64,000 bases of DNA from Henckelia pumila (Eukaryota; Streptophyta; Magnoliopsida; Lamiales; Gesneriaceae): NCBI RefSeq assembly GCF_033568475.1, contig NC_133121.1:194876664-194940663 (forward strand), in the 5' to 3' direction. Position numbers and translations under genes: made by a program. Shown piece by piece: positions 1 through 12,377 of this stretch; within the stretch, counting starts at the first letter, position 1, and every line of letters starts with the position of its first letter. The notes beneath the pieces are model-generated. The model was given only the letters and a program-made list of their open reading frames with translations. It did not search any database and was not told the origin of the DNA.

Positions 1-1196
1 CGGGTTTGGTTTGAGCTTGGAAGTTGAATCGAATCGAGAGTTGGAGACGGTATATTGATTGAATTTCTTTGTTTCGATTTGTTGTGATTCGATTGATTAT
101 TTATTTGAGTTCGTTGTTATTTTCAAATTTGAATCCTCGACGGACTTGAAAGGTAAAAGAAGACATTGATTCGAATGGGGTAGAATACTCGAGTTTGATT
201 TATTCTCGAGCCCCGAAAATCACATACTGCATGTTAATTAATTGCTTGTGTTGAACTTGATTGATTATGTTGATTACACTTGCATTCATATTGAGCCGAA
301 TATTCGATTCGTTTTGAATTTAGACGATTTAGGGAGCTATATTGAAGTGGTCTTGAATTTTGAGTTTTTCCAAGTACTAGAATACTTCTTATAGTTGCTC
401 TGAAGTCTAGGGGTTTGAGTCGTGCGACATCCGCCCCAAATGGGTGTGTAGGTGGGTTGTTGTAGTGACTTGGCCCCGGGATCCCAACCGAATACCGATT
501 GATATTTCGATTATCTGATTTGATAGTCCCGAGCTTTTGAAGCCATGCATACATTCACTCTCTTTTGAGTTATTGATGATTGTTACATTTCGATATGAGA
601 TGTTTAACTGATATTGTATGCCTGTCCCTTTTACTTAAAAATTGTATTTCTAACCGGTTTATCCGGCTGTTGTTTTTATTTGTATGTGTACTTGGCAACA
701 GGAGGATCAGGAGCTGGATCGAGTTGTTTGGGTTAGCTCGGGGTGAGAATTGATAGAAGTGAGAAACCGTGTTTTGTAGGGTCGTGTCGTTGAACTTGTA
801 TTGTTTTGATTAGTCGAACGAACCCTATCGTCGAACTTAGTTTGTATTTCGGCTTGTACTGTATTGTATTATGCATGTGGAATTCGTAGTGCATGTATTT
901 GTTATGAAGCTTGAATGAAATGGATTTGTTTAGCCTCTTTCGGTTCTGTGGATTTCTGGGCAGCATCCTTGGATTTTCGGGTGCACTCGATCGCATGAGT
1001 TTAGTGCGATCGAGCGCAGCCCTCTTGTCTCGGGCAGAACTTTGGAAATTTGCGTGTGATCGATCCCACGAGTTCGTGCGATCGATCGCAGCACTGTTCA
1101 TTAAACTTAATGTGAGACCCCGTTTTCTAATAATCTATTCAGGGACTAATCAATCAATAAGCATCACAAACGAAAACCAAAAGAAAAGGATTTTTT
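1..1196. other. LTR-like non-coding DNA, no gene
   Basis: No reading frame here looks like a protein. The style (long T/G-rich stretches and clustered ATCGAT-type palindromes) resembles the interior and 3' part of a plant Gypsy LTR lying in plus orientation, but the window starts inside it. I could not find a matching second LTR or a primer-binding site. It ends where minus-strand Gypsy pol sequence begins. The LTR assignment is an inference from general appearance. Confidence 0.4.
985..1093. repeat. Two near-palindromic GATCG motifs in tandem
   Basis: Two stretches of about 35 bp (985-1017 and 1057-1090) each fold on themselves: a GCGATCGA-like half, a short loop with GAGTT, and its complement. 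They are about 72 bp apart and clearly related to each other. Comparable self-complementary motifs, with a different core (CGCTCGAGCG), occur in the Athila-like LTRs of this window. Confidence 0.6.
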
Positions 1197-1225
1197 TTTA
1201 ATGAAGAGTGCTGCGATCGATTGCA
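1077..1225. repeat. 28-bp inverted repeat at a Gypsy/LTR junction
   Basis: Bases 1077-1104 and 1198-1225 are inverted copies, 26 of 28 positions matching, separated by 93 bp. The right arm abuts the end of the recognisable Gypsy integrase sequence. It may mark a rearrangement breakpoint or a short inverted duplication made when the pieces were joined. Confidence 0.7.
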
Positions 1226-3320
1226 CACAAAACTGAGTATTCAAGTCGTTGTACATCTTTCGGCCTCCTGGATGAACACTGAACCGACTGCAATGCGCCT
1301 CTCGAAGAATACGCTGTCTCAACTCAGAAACATCGGGCACAACAATACGGTTATTCACGAATAGCATATCATCCCTGACCTGAAATTCTGACTGATGACC
1401 TGATCGAACCTTCTCTATCGAACTCTGAATGCTCGGATCGGATCTCTGTGCCTCTCTGATCAACTGAAACAACTCTGGCTCGGCCTGAATCGCAAAAACT
1501 CTGATGGATCTCCTATCGATTTCAAACTCCAAACCAGAAGTACAACAGTCTTCAATCAATTGAGAGACACTCCTCGTAGAAAGAGATAAGGAACAAAGCT
1601 TCCGACTAAGAGCGTCTGCAGCTGCATTCGACTTTCCAGGATAATACTTGATCTCACAGTCGAAGTCCTTAAGCAAATCCATCCATCTCCTCTGTCTCAT
1701 GTTCAGCTCGGACTGGAAAAACAAGTATTTCAGGCTCTTATGGTCAGAAAATATCTCAAACGACTCGCCAAAAAGATAATGGCGCCAGGTCTTCAAAGCA
1801 AACACAATCGCCGCAAGCTCAAGGTCATGTATCAGATAACGAGTCTCGTGCGGCTTCAGTTGCCTCGAAGTATAAGCTATGACGTGCTTCCTCTGCATAA
1901 GAATGCATCCAAGATCACGGTGAGAAGCATCACAGTAAACGGAATAACCTCCCGTACCTGATGGAATTGACAAGATCGGAGCGCTGGTCAATCTCTTCTT
2001 CAGCTCAATGAAATTGGCCTCGCACTCCTCGGACCAAACAAACGGTGCATTCTTCTGGGTCAACTGGGTAATCGTCTTTGAAATTGAAGAGAAACCCTCG
2101 ATAAATCGGCGATAATACCCTGCTAAACCCATGAAGCTTCGAATTTCTGGCACTGATGTCGGTCTCGGCCAATTCATAACTGCCTCGATATTACTGGGTT
2201 CAACAGAAATTCCATCTCCTGATAAATTGTGGCCTAAGAAAACCACTCAGTCCAACCAGAACTCGCACTTCTATAGCTTAGCATATAACTGTTTGGCTCG
2301 CAAAGTCTGCAATACAATCCTCAGATGCTCGGCATGGTCAGAACGGTTCTTTGAATAGATCAGAATGTCGTCAATAAAGATAATGATGAACTCGTCCAAA
2401 AACCGCTGAAAGATACGATTCATCAGATCCATGAAAACTGCTAGAGCATTTGTCAACCCAAACGACATGACTACGAACTCAAAATGCCCATATCTGGTTC
2501 TGAAAGCTGTCTTAGGCACATCCTCGTCGCGAACTCTCAGTTGATGATACCCTGATCTCAGATCTATCTTTGAATACACTGAAGAACCCTGCAGTTGATC
2601 AAAAAGATCATCGATCCTAGGTAGAGGATACCTGTTCTTGACCGTCGCTTGATTCAATTGGCGATAGTCGATGCAGAGTCGCATAGAACCGTCTTTCTTC
2701 CTCACAAAGAGCACTGGAGCACCCCAAGACGATACGCTAGGTCGGATGTATCCCTTGGCAATCAAATCTTCTAACTGCTCCTTCAATTCTTTCAATTCTA
2801 ACGGAGCCATTCGATAAGGTGCTTTCGAAATGGGCTCAGTACCTGGTGCAAGTTCGATGTTGAATTCGATCTCTCGAATCGGCGGCAAACCAGGAATCTC
2901 ATCTGGAAACACATCAGGAAACTCGCTAACCACCGGTATCTCAGTCAACTCAGGACTAGACCTCTGCACATCTACTGCATAAATCGGGAATCCTTCTGCT
3001 CCTCTCTAAAGCAAACGAGACATGGACAACGCAGAAATCAAAGGAATCCTGGATCGAGAACCCTTACCGAAAAACTTCCAATCATCTGCCATCTCAGGTC
3101 TGAAACGAACCACTTTCTGAAAGCAATCTACCGTCGCCCTATACTTGGTCAGAGCATGAATCCCGACAATACAGTCAAAGTCAGATAATCCAAGTACAAT
3201 GCAGTCAATCTCAATCGAATTCCCCTCGGATTCTAACACACAGTTACAAACCATTCTCACCGAAATAATTCCTCCACCCAAAGGTGAAGTAATTGGGAAT
3301 ATCTTGACCAGAATGGTTCT
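1226..3320 (-). pseudogene. Gypsy pol fossil: protease, RT, RNase H, start of integrase
   Basis: Minus-strand remains of a Ty3/Gypsy polyprotein. From high to low coordinates one meets a retropepsin region with LGGGIISV and DFDCIVGIHAL, a reverse transcriptase with [18 protein letters not shown] and the IDDILIYS catalytic box, then RT thumb/RNase H sequence (SFMGLAGYYRRF, YCDASHRDLG, DALSRKLC), and the beginning of the integrase zinc finger (HPGGRKMYNDL). The order is that of Gypsy elements, and the protease and RT style suggests a Tekay/Del-like chromovirus, which is tentative. It is a broken, old copy with several breaks. Its high-coordinate side is cut by a plus-strand Copia fossil; its low-coordinate side ends at LTR-like DNA. 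Confidence 0.9.
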
Positions 3321-3325
3321 GAAAA

Positions 3326-6320
3326 AGGGTATGTTCTACATTGAAGTAAACATTTCAATTAACTCTTATTATTGGGTATTGGATACCGGCTGTGGCTCAC
3401 ATATCTATAATGATTTGCAGGTAATGGCAAGAAGTAAGAGGCTTAGGGAAGGTGAGACCTTCTTGAGGATGGACAATGGAGCAAGAGTTGCTGCCAAAGT
3501 CGTGGGAGATGTTTACTTATTGTTGAACAATAATTTTAAATTAGTATTGAGAGATGTTTTGTTTGTACCAGATTTGGTGAAAAACATTGTTTCCATTTTT
3601 ATGCTTGATAAAGATGGATATTCTTGTTTATTTGGAAAATGTGTTTGCAATATTTACAAGAATGAATGTTTAATTGGTACAGGAAAATTGTAAAACGATC
3701 TCTATAATTTAAAATTGAAAGATATTCCATTGAATAATGTCCAAGCAATATCAACAACACACAAGCGAAAACAAGATACTATGAATCCGGCACACTTGTG
3801 GCATGCTCGATTAGGTCATATATCCCTAAGTAGGATGAACAACTAGTGAGAGAAGGCATGTTTGATATGTCTGATATTAATTCTCTTACTACTTGTGAAC
3901 TCTGTCTAAAAGGAAAGATGACCAAAATTCCCTTTAAGAACCATGTGAGCGAGCCAAAAGACAGTTGGATTTGATCCATACAGATGTGTGCGGTCCACTT
4001 AGCATCACCACTAAGCATGAATATTCTTACTTCATCACCTTTACCGATGATTTCTCAAGGTTTGGGTATGTGTATTTGATGAAATACAAATTTGAAGCAT
4101 TTGAAAGGTTCAAAGAATTCAGAAATGAAGTATAGAAACAATTGGGACGAGCATAAAGACACTTTGATCGGATCGAGGTGTTGAGTATTTGAGTGCTGAA
4201 TTACAAGAGTATCTTAGGGAGAATGGGATTCTCTCGCAGTGGACTCCTCCTGCTACACCTCAGTTGAATGGTGTTTCAGAACGTCGTAACGGACTTTGAT
4301 GGACATGGTTCGGTCTATGATGGGGTTCACGGAGTTGCCGCCATCCTTTTGGGGATATGCGCTTGAAACAGCGGCACTGTTGTTGAAAAATGTCCACTCA
4401 AAGGAAGTTGATAAGACACCATATGAGATATGGATGGGAAAACCTCCTAAGTATTTTTATCTTAGAATATGGGGTTGCCCTACTTATGTGAAGCAAACAG
4501 TGGGAGATAAATTGGATGATCGATCCATTTTATGCTACTTCGTGGGATATCCAAGAAATTCGGTTGGATATTATTTCTATCATCCCAAAGAAACAAAGGA
4601 GTTTGTTTCTAGGAATGCAACCTTCTTGGAGAAGGAATTTCTATTGGATAAAAAATGGAAGATGATAGAACTCGAAGAAGTTCGAGAAACACCTACGGTT
4701 GTAGAGCCCATACCCGAACAACCAAGAGAGGAGATACAAGCTCCTAGGAGATCCGATAAGGTCTCGAGACCACCTATGAGGTATGGTCTGCTTCTTGAAG
4801 AAGACCATGATGAGCCTGACCATGGATGTGATTCAAGAACCTTCAAGGAAGCGTTATCTGATGCCGATTCATCCAAGTGGCTTGAAGCTATGGAATCTGA
4901 GATGAATTCCATGCATTCGAACCAAATGTAGAATCTTGTAGATCCACCTGAGGGAATTGTTCCTATAGGGTGTAAATGGATTTACAAGAGGAAACTTGGG
5001 GCAGATTGGAAGGTGGTGACCTTCAAGGCATGATTGGTAGCAAAAGATTATACTCAAAGACAAGGAGTTGACTTTGAGGAAACTTTTTCTCTAGTCACAG
5101 TGTTCAAGTCTATAAGGATACTGCTAGCCATAGATGCATGATATGACTATGAAATATGGCTGATGGATGTGAAGACGGCCTTTCTTAATGGGCATATTAA
5201 GGAAGAAATTTACATGTCTCAGCCTGAAGGGTTTACATCTATCGGAAGTGAGCATATGGTATGCAAACTTCAGAGATCTATTTATGGTCTCAAACAAGCA
5301 TCTAGGAGTTGGAACCTCAGATTTGACGATACAATCAAAGAGTTTGGTTTTACTAAGAATCATGAGGAACCCTGTGTATATAAGAAAGTCAGTGGGAGTA
5401 CTGTGACATTCCTAGTACTTTATGTTGATGACATTCTACTCATTGGAAATGATGTAGGAATGTTGCAGTCAACTAAAGTATGGTTAGCGAGTAAGTTCTC
5501 GATGCAAGACTTGGGTTAAGAATCTTTTGTATTGGAAATACAGATCTATCGGGATAGATAAAAAAAACATTGCTTGGTCTCACCCAGTCTACATACATTG
5601 ATACCATAGTGAAGAGGTTCTCGATGGAAGAGTCCAGGAGAGGACATATACTAATGTGTCATGGCGTGTCACTATCCAAGTCCACGTCTCCCAAGACTGA
5701 TGTAGAGATAGTGACGATGACACGCATTTGCTATTGATAATATCATGTATGCGATGATATCTACACATCTTGACGTGGCAATTGCACTGAGTTTTGCAAG
5801 TAGATATCAATCGAACCCACGAAGGACTAATGTGTTCTTGGTCTATGGGGCGGAGAACTAATATTGGAAGGCTATACCGACTCTAGCTTCCAAAGAGGTA
5901 TCGATGAATTGAAGTCAACCTCTGATTTTATATTCATGCTCAATGGTGTTGCTGCCTGTTGGAAGAGTTCCAAGCAAGAAAACAATGCGGATTCCACCAC
6001 TGAGACCGAATACATACCACTGAGACCGAATACATTGCTGCATTAGATGCAGCAAAAATGAGAGTGTTTGGATGAGGAATTTCGTCCAATAGTTGGACGT
6101 TATTCCTAATGGAGTTTCTCCAGGTCTCATCAGAAATCTAAACGTATACTGAGAAAATACCACATCATCCGGGAGATTGTGGAAAGAGGAGAGGTCTCGT
6201 TAGGTAGAGTCGCCTCCGCAGATAATGTTGTTGATCCACTAACTAAGCCTTTACCAGGACCATTGTTCGAAAAGCATCGCGAATCAATTGGTTTGAAGCA
6301 TATGGGTAGTTGGCTCTAGT
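3326..6320 (+). pseudogene. Copia pol fossil: protease, integrase, RT, RNase H
   Basis: Plus-strand Copia polyprotein remains in the standard Copia order: aspartic protease (WVLDTGCGSHIYND), integrase core and downstream region (PPSFWGYALE, RIWGCPTYVKQ), reverse transcriptase (MDVKTAFLNGHIKEEIYM and the YVDDILLIGND catalytic box) and RNase H (EGYTDSSFQ). Residue for residue it follows the intact polyprotein at 55.3-59.3 kb with many differences. It is clearly dead, with numerous breaks. Confidence 0.92.
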
Positions 6321-7637
6321 GCAAGTGAGAGATTGTTAGAGTAGGTGCCCGTCAAGCCAAGTGTTGGCCGATGGTCCTTGAGAGAACTCTTGCATGACAA
6401 TCATTATTTTAATAATATTTGACATTATTTAATTTGGCAAACCTTTATTTGTATACTCATGCAAGCCGCGTAGATAAAGCCCTTGAATATACATATAGTG
6501 GAAAGAATATGAGATGGTCATGTGATGACTATCATAAAAATCATATTTGGAATACTGTATATTCTAAGTTGTTCCTAGTCGATTCAGCCACCACAAAGAA
6601 GGATAAAGGTCGCTCGAGATTGAAACTAGTATTTGCGATGTGAGTATCACGTTTCATTGGCAGGGGACATGGTGATATCCAAGCATGCAAATAAGTTCTC
6701 CTTGTAGAGTGCACTGAACAACCCTCTCTAAAAGACTTTCCAAGTGGTTCTCACTTATCGAATGGAATAGTCCTAGTTTATGGTTGTACACCATTAGTCC
6801 TTATGACCCAGGAAAACATGGAGACTCTATATGCTAGAGATTCACTTTGACTTGTTTACCGACTCAACTGGGGTCATCAGGTGGCAATGTTGGGTGTTGT
6901 GTCAAAACATATAGGAGTCGATGCATTGTAGTCGAGGATTCACCGCTTACCTACGGGTATTGATATCCTATGTGATCTCATGCATATGTAGATTGAAATA
7001 TCTGATCAGAGTAGGTGGTAATTAAGAAAGGGTTTCTAGAATTACACCTTCGATGCAACTACGTCATGACACATAGTTATCGATTCAATGACAACTCTCG
7101 ATAAACCAATGGTTGTCGAATCGATCGGGATATATGAGTTGAAGAGACCGTATTGTACACTAATCATAATTGATTGGTTCTTGTAGGCACTATCATTTGA
7201 TAACTAGGGAGTCATGTAAGCAATGTTGTTATACGTTTAACATGATTGGTTAGGTACTATCAGACTTGAGTTTTCTGACATTCTTATTATCAAGGAGTTG
7301 ATAAATAAGAATGGAGCTATATAGGGTATGCTCACATAAGGGACTTGTTGATCCCGAATCACATGGAGATGTGCACCCACTGCTAGTTGTATCAATGAAC
7401 CATTGAGGGTCACACAAGTACTAGCTTACTAGATCCCGTTGAGAATAAAATTAGTTCAATGTGTTAAACAACTTATAAAGGAAATTATAAGTGAAATAAA
7501 TTAGAAGTATGACTTCTAAAGGAGAATAAATGGGAAAATAACTTTTAATTTGTGAATGTGTTCCAAGATTAAAAGTTGACTTGAATAAAATAATTAATTT
7601 TGAAAATGGTGATTTTCGAAATTATTATTATGAACTT

Positions 7638-7756
7638 AATTAAATTAATTCAAGTATTGAATTAATTAAACACTAATGGGCCTTGTAGAGTCCAAATAAT
7701 TAAATTAATTCAAGTGTTGAATTAATTAAACACTATTGGGTATAGTAGAGCCCAAA
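7638..7756. repeat. Tandem duplication of a 60-bp segment
   Basis: Two adjacent copies (7638-7697 and 7698-7756) of an AT-rich 60-bp segment built from TTAATTAA-like blocks and ending in GTAGAGnCCAAATA. They differ at only a few positions. The duplication lies inside the Copia LTR. Confidence 0.85.
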
Positions 7757-7880
7757 TAAAAATAGTTTTAAATAATTATTATACTAGTGGACTTGAATGA
7801 GTTCAAGTTGGATTTAATTAATTGATTAAACTTAAATGGGTTTGAGTTTGATAATTAATTAAATATTAAGTTCATGGGCT

Positions 7881-7920
7881 ATGTATATATATATATATGT
7901 TTGACATATAATATATATAC
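7881..7920. repeat. TA-rich microsatellite
   Basis: An alternating TA run of about 16 bases followed by a second, shorter TA run, inside the Copia LTR. No other function is visible. Confidence 0.85.
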
Positions 7921-8495
7921 AACAAATGAGAGAGAGTGAATATGAAGGGTTAAAGACAAAGTGAACACTTTTCTATGCATGCTTTTACTTTTTTCATGCA
8001 TGCTTTGTCTTTTGTCATAACACACTTTTTAAGTACCAATACACTCAATATTCCCTCTCTCCAATTCACACAATGGCCGAACACTACACATAATATTCTC
8101 CATATTTTTGTCTTTCAACTTTTGGGAGAAAAGACAAAGAAAATCTCAATGAAAAATGCTCTAAACATTCTAGTGCATATTTAGAGTGGATCTAGTTTGA
8201 CTAGTCGTGGACCTAATTGAAAGAAAGGATTCAATTTCGAACAAGGTGTGTTCTTGGAGGGTTGAATCCTGAGCAAGGTGTGCTTTTGAAAGTTTGTAGA
8301 TAGTGTCTACCATTTCAAGAACTAAGTTGTTCACAACTTGATTGGAGCCATAAATCAATCTTTTGAGATTGATAGGTAAAATATCTTAAACACCCTATGG
8401 ATGTTTAATTTTTGAATGCTACACATGTGCTCGGTTTTTACATAAAATTTTTAAACTTCCGTTGCCCTTTCGGGCACAAGAGAACTGATCCAACA

Positions 8496-8850
8496 TTCAT
8501 GTCATGTGTATACTCATACTTTCGTGATGAGCTTTGTTAGTTCACGTCCTCGGTTTTTGGTTCTGGACATCCCATTCTACGGGGCAAGAATTAGCTTGAA
8601 TGGGCCGGGAGGTTGCGGTCATTGAGCTACAGTAGGGTTGGATTATACCATATTAGGTTTCTATTAGTGGATTTTTAGTACTGTTATTCGTTAGGGTTGT
8701 ATAGCATTTGGTTATACTTGATTTCAGTACCTGTTGTATTTCACCGGTAGTTTTTTTAGTTGTATCATTTTAGTTTCTGTTGGTTTTATTGATTATTGTG
8801 CTTTAAGATATTCATTGCATGCTTAAACTTTGATTAGTTGGTGATTCCGG
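8496..8850 (+). other. Fragment resembling the 3' part of a Gypsy LTR
   Basis: Non-coding. Read on the plus strand it resembles the 3' end of the LTR at 10,865-12,377 read on the minus strand: both share TATACTCATACTTTC, then a T-rich stretch, then GCTTAAAC and TAGTnGGTGAT near the end. It is thus an LTR tail lying in the opposite orientation, between the Copia fossil and the Gypsy gag fossil. Confidence 0.55.
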
Positions 8851-9360
8851 AACAAGTCACTATATCCTGGTTGAGGCCCTGCAAGAAGTGATCATATTTG
8901 GCCTCAGAATTGGCATTGACGTGGGGGCAGAACGGTAGTATGTTGATGAAATTTTGTTGATATTCATCAAATGTCATAGAGCCTTGCTTCAAATTCAGAA
9001 GCTCTATGGATTTCGCCTTCATGAAGGCCTGCCAAAAATCTTCCCATAATACCTGGTCTTTCTCTAGGAGAAACTGAGTAGACTTTGATTCCCACCATTT
9101 TCGCGTCCGACCCTCCAATAGAAATTTCATGGCCTCCATCCACTGATCCATGGAATAGTCAAAGGCATGAAAACTGCTATTCATCCACTCAAGCCAATCT
9201 TCTGCAACCTCAGGGGTCTCACATCACATCAATGGGTTCGGTCTCATCTGCAAAAGCTTATGCATTGCGAACCGACGTCGACCTTTATAATGGTTATGGT
9301 GTATAAGAGGATGTCCCTGAGAACCCTCAGCTCCCAAATGGCCCATATCGTCGTGATCCT
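8851..9360 (-). pseudogene. Gypsy gag fossil (capsid region)
   Basis: The minus strand encodes a retrotransposon gag capsid region recognisable from FLLEGRTRKWWES, FWQAFM and GSMTFDEYQQNF, typical of plant Gypsy gag proteins in which a W..F..F core is followed by a tyrosine-rich stretch. It belongs with the LTR and primer-binding site at 10.85-12.38 kb, from which it is separated by an inserted Athila-like solo LTR (9361-10756). It is a broken, partial copy. Confidence 0.85.
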
Positions 9361-10756
9361 TGATAAGTGCATTTTGCGTGCATTATTTTATGTCTATTTT
9401 CCATGCATTTGTATTGTCTCATATTATTTTATGTGTGTTTTTATGTGATTTATTTCTTATATGTGCATTTCATTCTCCGGGTTAATTTTGTAGAAAAATA
9501 AATTTTAGAAAAATAAATTACGGAGAAGACATGATACAAAAATCATTTTTATATTTTAAATAGACCCAAATCCGATCTCTATTGTTCAAAATACAGTTCA
9601 AGATGTTTTGAAGCTTTTGTTCAAATTTCAAGTCGATCTGACGGCTAGTTCTTGAGTTTTGAATTTTTCAAAAACGCTGCACGCTGGACAGAAACTTTCT
9701 CGCTCGAGCAAGATTTCTACCGCTCGAGCGAGCCTGGAAGAGTTTGAAAAAAAATAAAACAGAAGTGTGCTCGCTCGAGCGCAACTTTTTGCATCTCGAG
9801 CAAGGCGTCGCGCAGATCAAAAAATCATAATTTTTAGCAATTAAAAGTATTATTTTGCGGGCTTTATTTTTTGGGCTTTCAAAGCCATATAAAAGGGGAC
9901 TTAACATCAGATTGAGGGGTTCCAAACGCAGAGAGTGGACGTCGGTTAGGAAGCTTGGAGATTGAAGAACACTCCAATCGACTTTTTCTTCCTTTCTTCC
10001 CATTTGATTATTAAACTTGTTTGAATTTTTTTTTCAACAATTGAGTAGTTTTTCTTCAACCAAGACGGTGAGATTGGGACAAACAATTTTATGTTGAATA
10101 TGTGGATTTTGATTTGGGATTTTTGATTTCTATCTATATTATTGATTGTTGGATTTATGTTTTGTCTTATGAATAACCTGATCAATTGTTTTCTTTCTTG
10201 TTAATTGATTCTGAGTCGACAGAGGAGGAATTGATTTCGATCGCTCCAATAATTGACATATGGTAAAACCAACTAGAAATAGTATTCTGTTTCAATATGC
10301 GGTTTTAGGTGAAAACTGAATTATCACAAATATTGAATGCTTTCATGTTTGATTAGAATTATGAAAATTAATCTGTCATAACTTGAATAGGTTTAACATA
10401 TTCTAGAAATAGACTATTAAACAATATAGGATAATTCGCCGTGATTTAAGATTAAATCTGGATCTTAGATTTGCCACTTGTTTGCATAAATTGTTCGGTA
10501 CCTACGTGTGTCTTGGTTGTCTCGTTTTAATTAAATTTTCTTTTCAACTATTTTAATTCTTATTTTTTAAACAGTTTTTATTTTAAATTCTTATTTTATT
10601 TAAATCAAATCGCTCTTTATGATTTTGTCTAGTTTAAGTAAATTAATTAATTCTTGAGAATTGACTACAGTTTCTGTGGGATCGATACTTGGACTCTCTG
10701 TCCACTTACTATTACTTGACCTAGTGCACGTGCTAGATAACCGAATTAAGCTGTCA
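9361..10756 (+). mobile_element. Solo LTR, Athila-like family, with target duplication
   Basis: A single LTR of 1396 bp that starts TGATAAGTGCATTTTG and ends GCTGTCA. It is flanked by perfect 5-bp direct repeats ATCCT (9356-9360 and 10757-10761). It is homologous, in the opposite orientation, to the two LTRs of the element at 19,867-30,372: same start, the CTCCGGGTTAATTTTGTAGAAAAA block and CGCTCGAGCG palindromes. A solo LTR with a clean duplication implies insertion of a whole element followed by LTR-LTR recombination. It sits inside the leader/gag-start region of a minus-strand Gypsy element. Confidence 0.92.
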
Positions 10757-10761
10757 ATCCT

Positions 10762-10864
10762 CATCACCTTGTCCGGCCATGTCTTAGAATAAAAAATCAG
10801 CACATATTAAATCCAAAATGTCATGCTAAAATCCAAAATATTGTATATGTTCTGATACCATAAA
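10762..10864 (-). other. Gypsy leader with primer-binding site
   Basis: Read on the minus strand, the LTR end at 10865 is followed within five bases by TGGTATCAGAACAT (10860-10847), a match to the 3' end of initiator tRNA-Met, the usual primer of this group. A short leader and a plausible gag ATG (10780) follow before the solo LTR interrupts the element. Confidence 0.75.
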
Positions 10865-12377
10865 TGTAATCATCCAGATTAGATCACCTACTAACTAGTA
10901 GTTTAAGCACGTAAGTAGCTTAATAACCAAAAATTAAAAACATAGTATATCACAGAAACTTAAAAACCTATTACAAAAGAAATAGGCAAAATACAACCGG
11001 AACTAAAACCAAATTATGTTCATAAAACCATAGTTATATAAAATCTAACTATAGGAAAAATAAAGCTCCCAGCAACCCCCTGGTCCTTGTACCTATCCCT
11101 GTCTCAATCATCTCGCTCCGTCCAACCTGAGACCTGCTCTGTGTAATGGGGCGTGCAAGATACACAAGGGAAGTAAGCGACAATCGCCTAATATGAAAGT
11201 ATGAGTATACAAAACTAATATGGTGCATGGTTCATGAGGTGATCGGTCGGCTACCAAGTCCTGCTCAAACTATATGCCACGGAGTATGTATCACCATCTG
11301 AGAATCTGACCACAAGTTGGCTCACACACTCATCTAGACTACCGTAGTATCAGTATCTGCCATTTTGGTAACTCCCGATTCCAGAGAGTTTAAACAAGTG
11401 TTGGGCTAAGCGACCCTGCGAGAAAGGCTATCTAAATGGGGATACAGATCAAAGTGTATGTGCACATGCAGTATATATATAAAGCATTAAAACATGTATC
11501 ATGTAACATAAATACAACATATAAACATGCATACTCAGTTGAAAATCTCAATCAGTACGTACATACCTTTATGTGTAGGTCAAGTACAACCAGGGTCTTG
11601 GGTTCAAGCCTACAGTCATGTGATTATCATATCACTTATTATACTCTTAAGACCTTAACTAAGCTAACAAATACTCCTATTTTTTGATATGATTATAGGA
11701 CATACCTTCGTCCTTCGTTAGCCTTTTGATGTCGAAAGCCCTGGATTCAATCACAACTCCTCTGCTATTCCAGAAGCACCTCACCATCTTCGGGCCCTCA
11801 ATGTTTTGACTAGCTCACTATATAGAATGAATCAAAAGGGAAAACTTATGAATTGTGCCTCTCAAAGGAAGCTGTAGAGGACTATTTATAGACAGAGTTT
11901 GGACGCTACGAACTCGTGTTCAGACCTTCAAAACTCTGCATGATCGACACGTATCTGAGTGTCTGAGTTCGACACTCCGAACTCACCTTCAAACTTTCCG
12001 AACTTTGCATGCAGTGGATGAGTCACAGATGCATGGACAACTCATTTACAGTTGGCTTCAGAAGCTTCGATCGGGACTTCGGACCCTATGATCTTCCACA
12101 TGGCATGCATCCACACATGAATCCATCGGCTTACTTGTCTACTAAGTATAGGACGTTCCGACCTACAGTTCAAACCTTCCAAACTTTCCCTACATCCGAT
12201 CATGCCAAAGCCTTAGTTCGGTGCTTCCAAAATGTAGTTCATATCTTCCGAATCCTTCGGTGGTCCCAAAGCTTAGAACTTGTATTTTAATTCTATTGAA
12301 GCCCATGATTTGTTAAGTTAGCAACCATTAATCATGTTTATCATTTAATTACTTAAAACAGGGTACGGGTTACAACA
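10865..12377 (-). repeat. 5' LTR of a minus-strand Gypsy element
   Basis: 1513 bp. On the minus strand it runs from TGTTGTAACCCGTACC to GATTACA. Its lower end is followed by the tRNA-Met-type primer-binding site, so it is a 5' LTR whose internal region lies at lower coordinates (gag at 8.85-9.36 kb). Its upper end abuts reverse transcriptase sequence of another Gypsy fossil, consistent with insertion into that element. Confidence 0.8.

Larger units (their letters stand above)
3320..8495 (+). mobile_element. 5'-truncated Copia fossil with its 3' LTR
   Basis: A Ty1/Copia element in plus orientation, made of a broken coding region (3320-6320), a purine-rich tract just before 6334 and one LTR (6334-8495). 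The 5' LTR, leader and gag are not present. It joins minus-strand Gypsy protease sequence directly on the left and an LTR-like fragment on the right, so it may have entered the Gypsy element or been placed there by later rearrangement. Protein and LTR ends resemble those of the young Copia element at 53.5-63.0 kb, so the two belong to related families. The many breaks indicate considerable age. Confidence 0.9.
6334..8495 (+). repeat. 3' LTR of the Copia fossil (about 2.16 kb)
   Basis: It starts TGTTAGAGTAGGTGCCC just after a purine-rich tract (GCAAGTGAGAGAT) and ends CCAACA. The first several hundred bases align by eye with the reverse complement of the LTRs at 53.5-55.3 and 61.2-63.0 kb (shared TGCCC near the start, CGTTTCATTGG, GCATGCAAAT). 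It is therefore the LTR of a sister family. No second copy is in the window. Confidence 0.85.
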
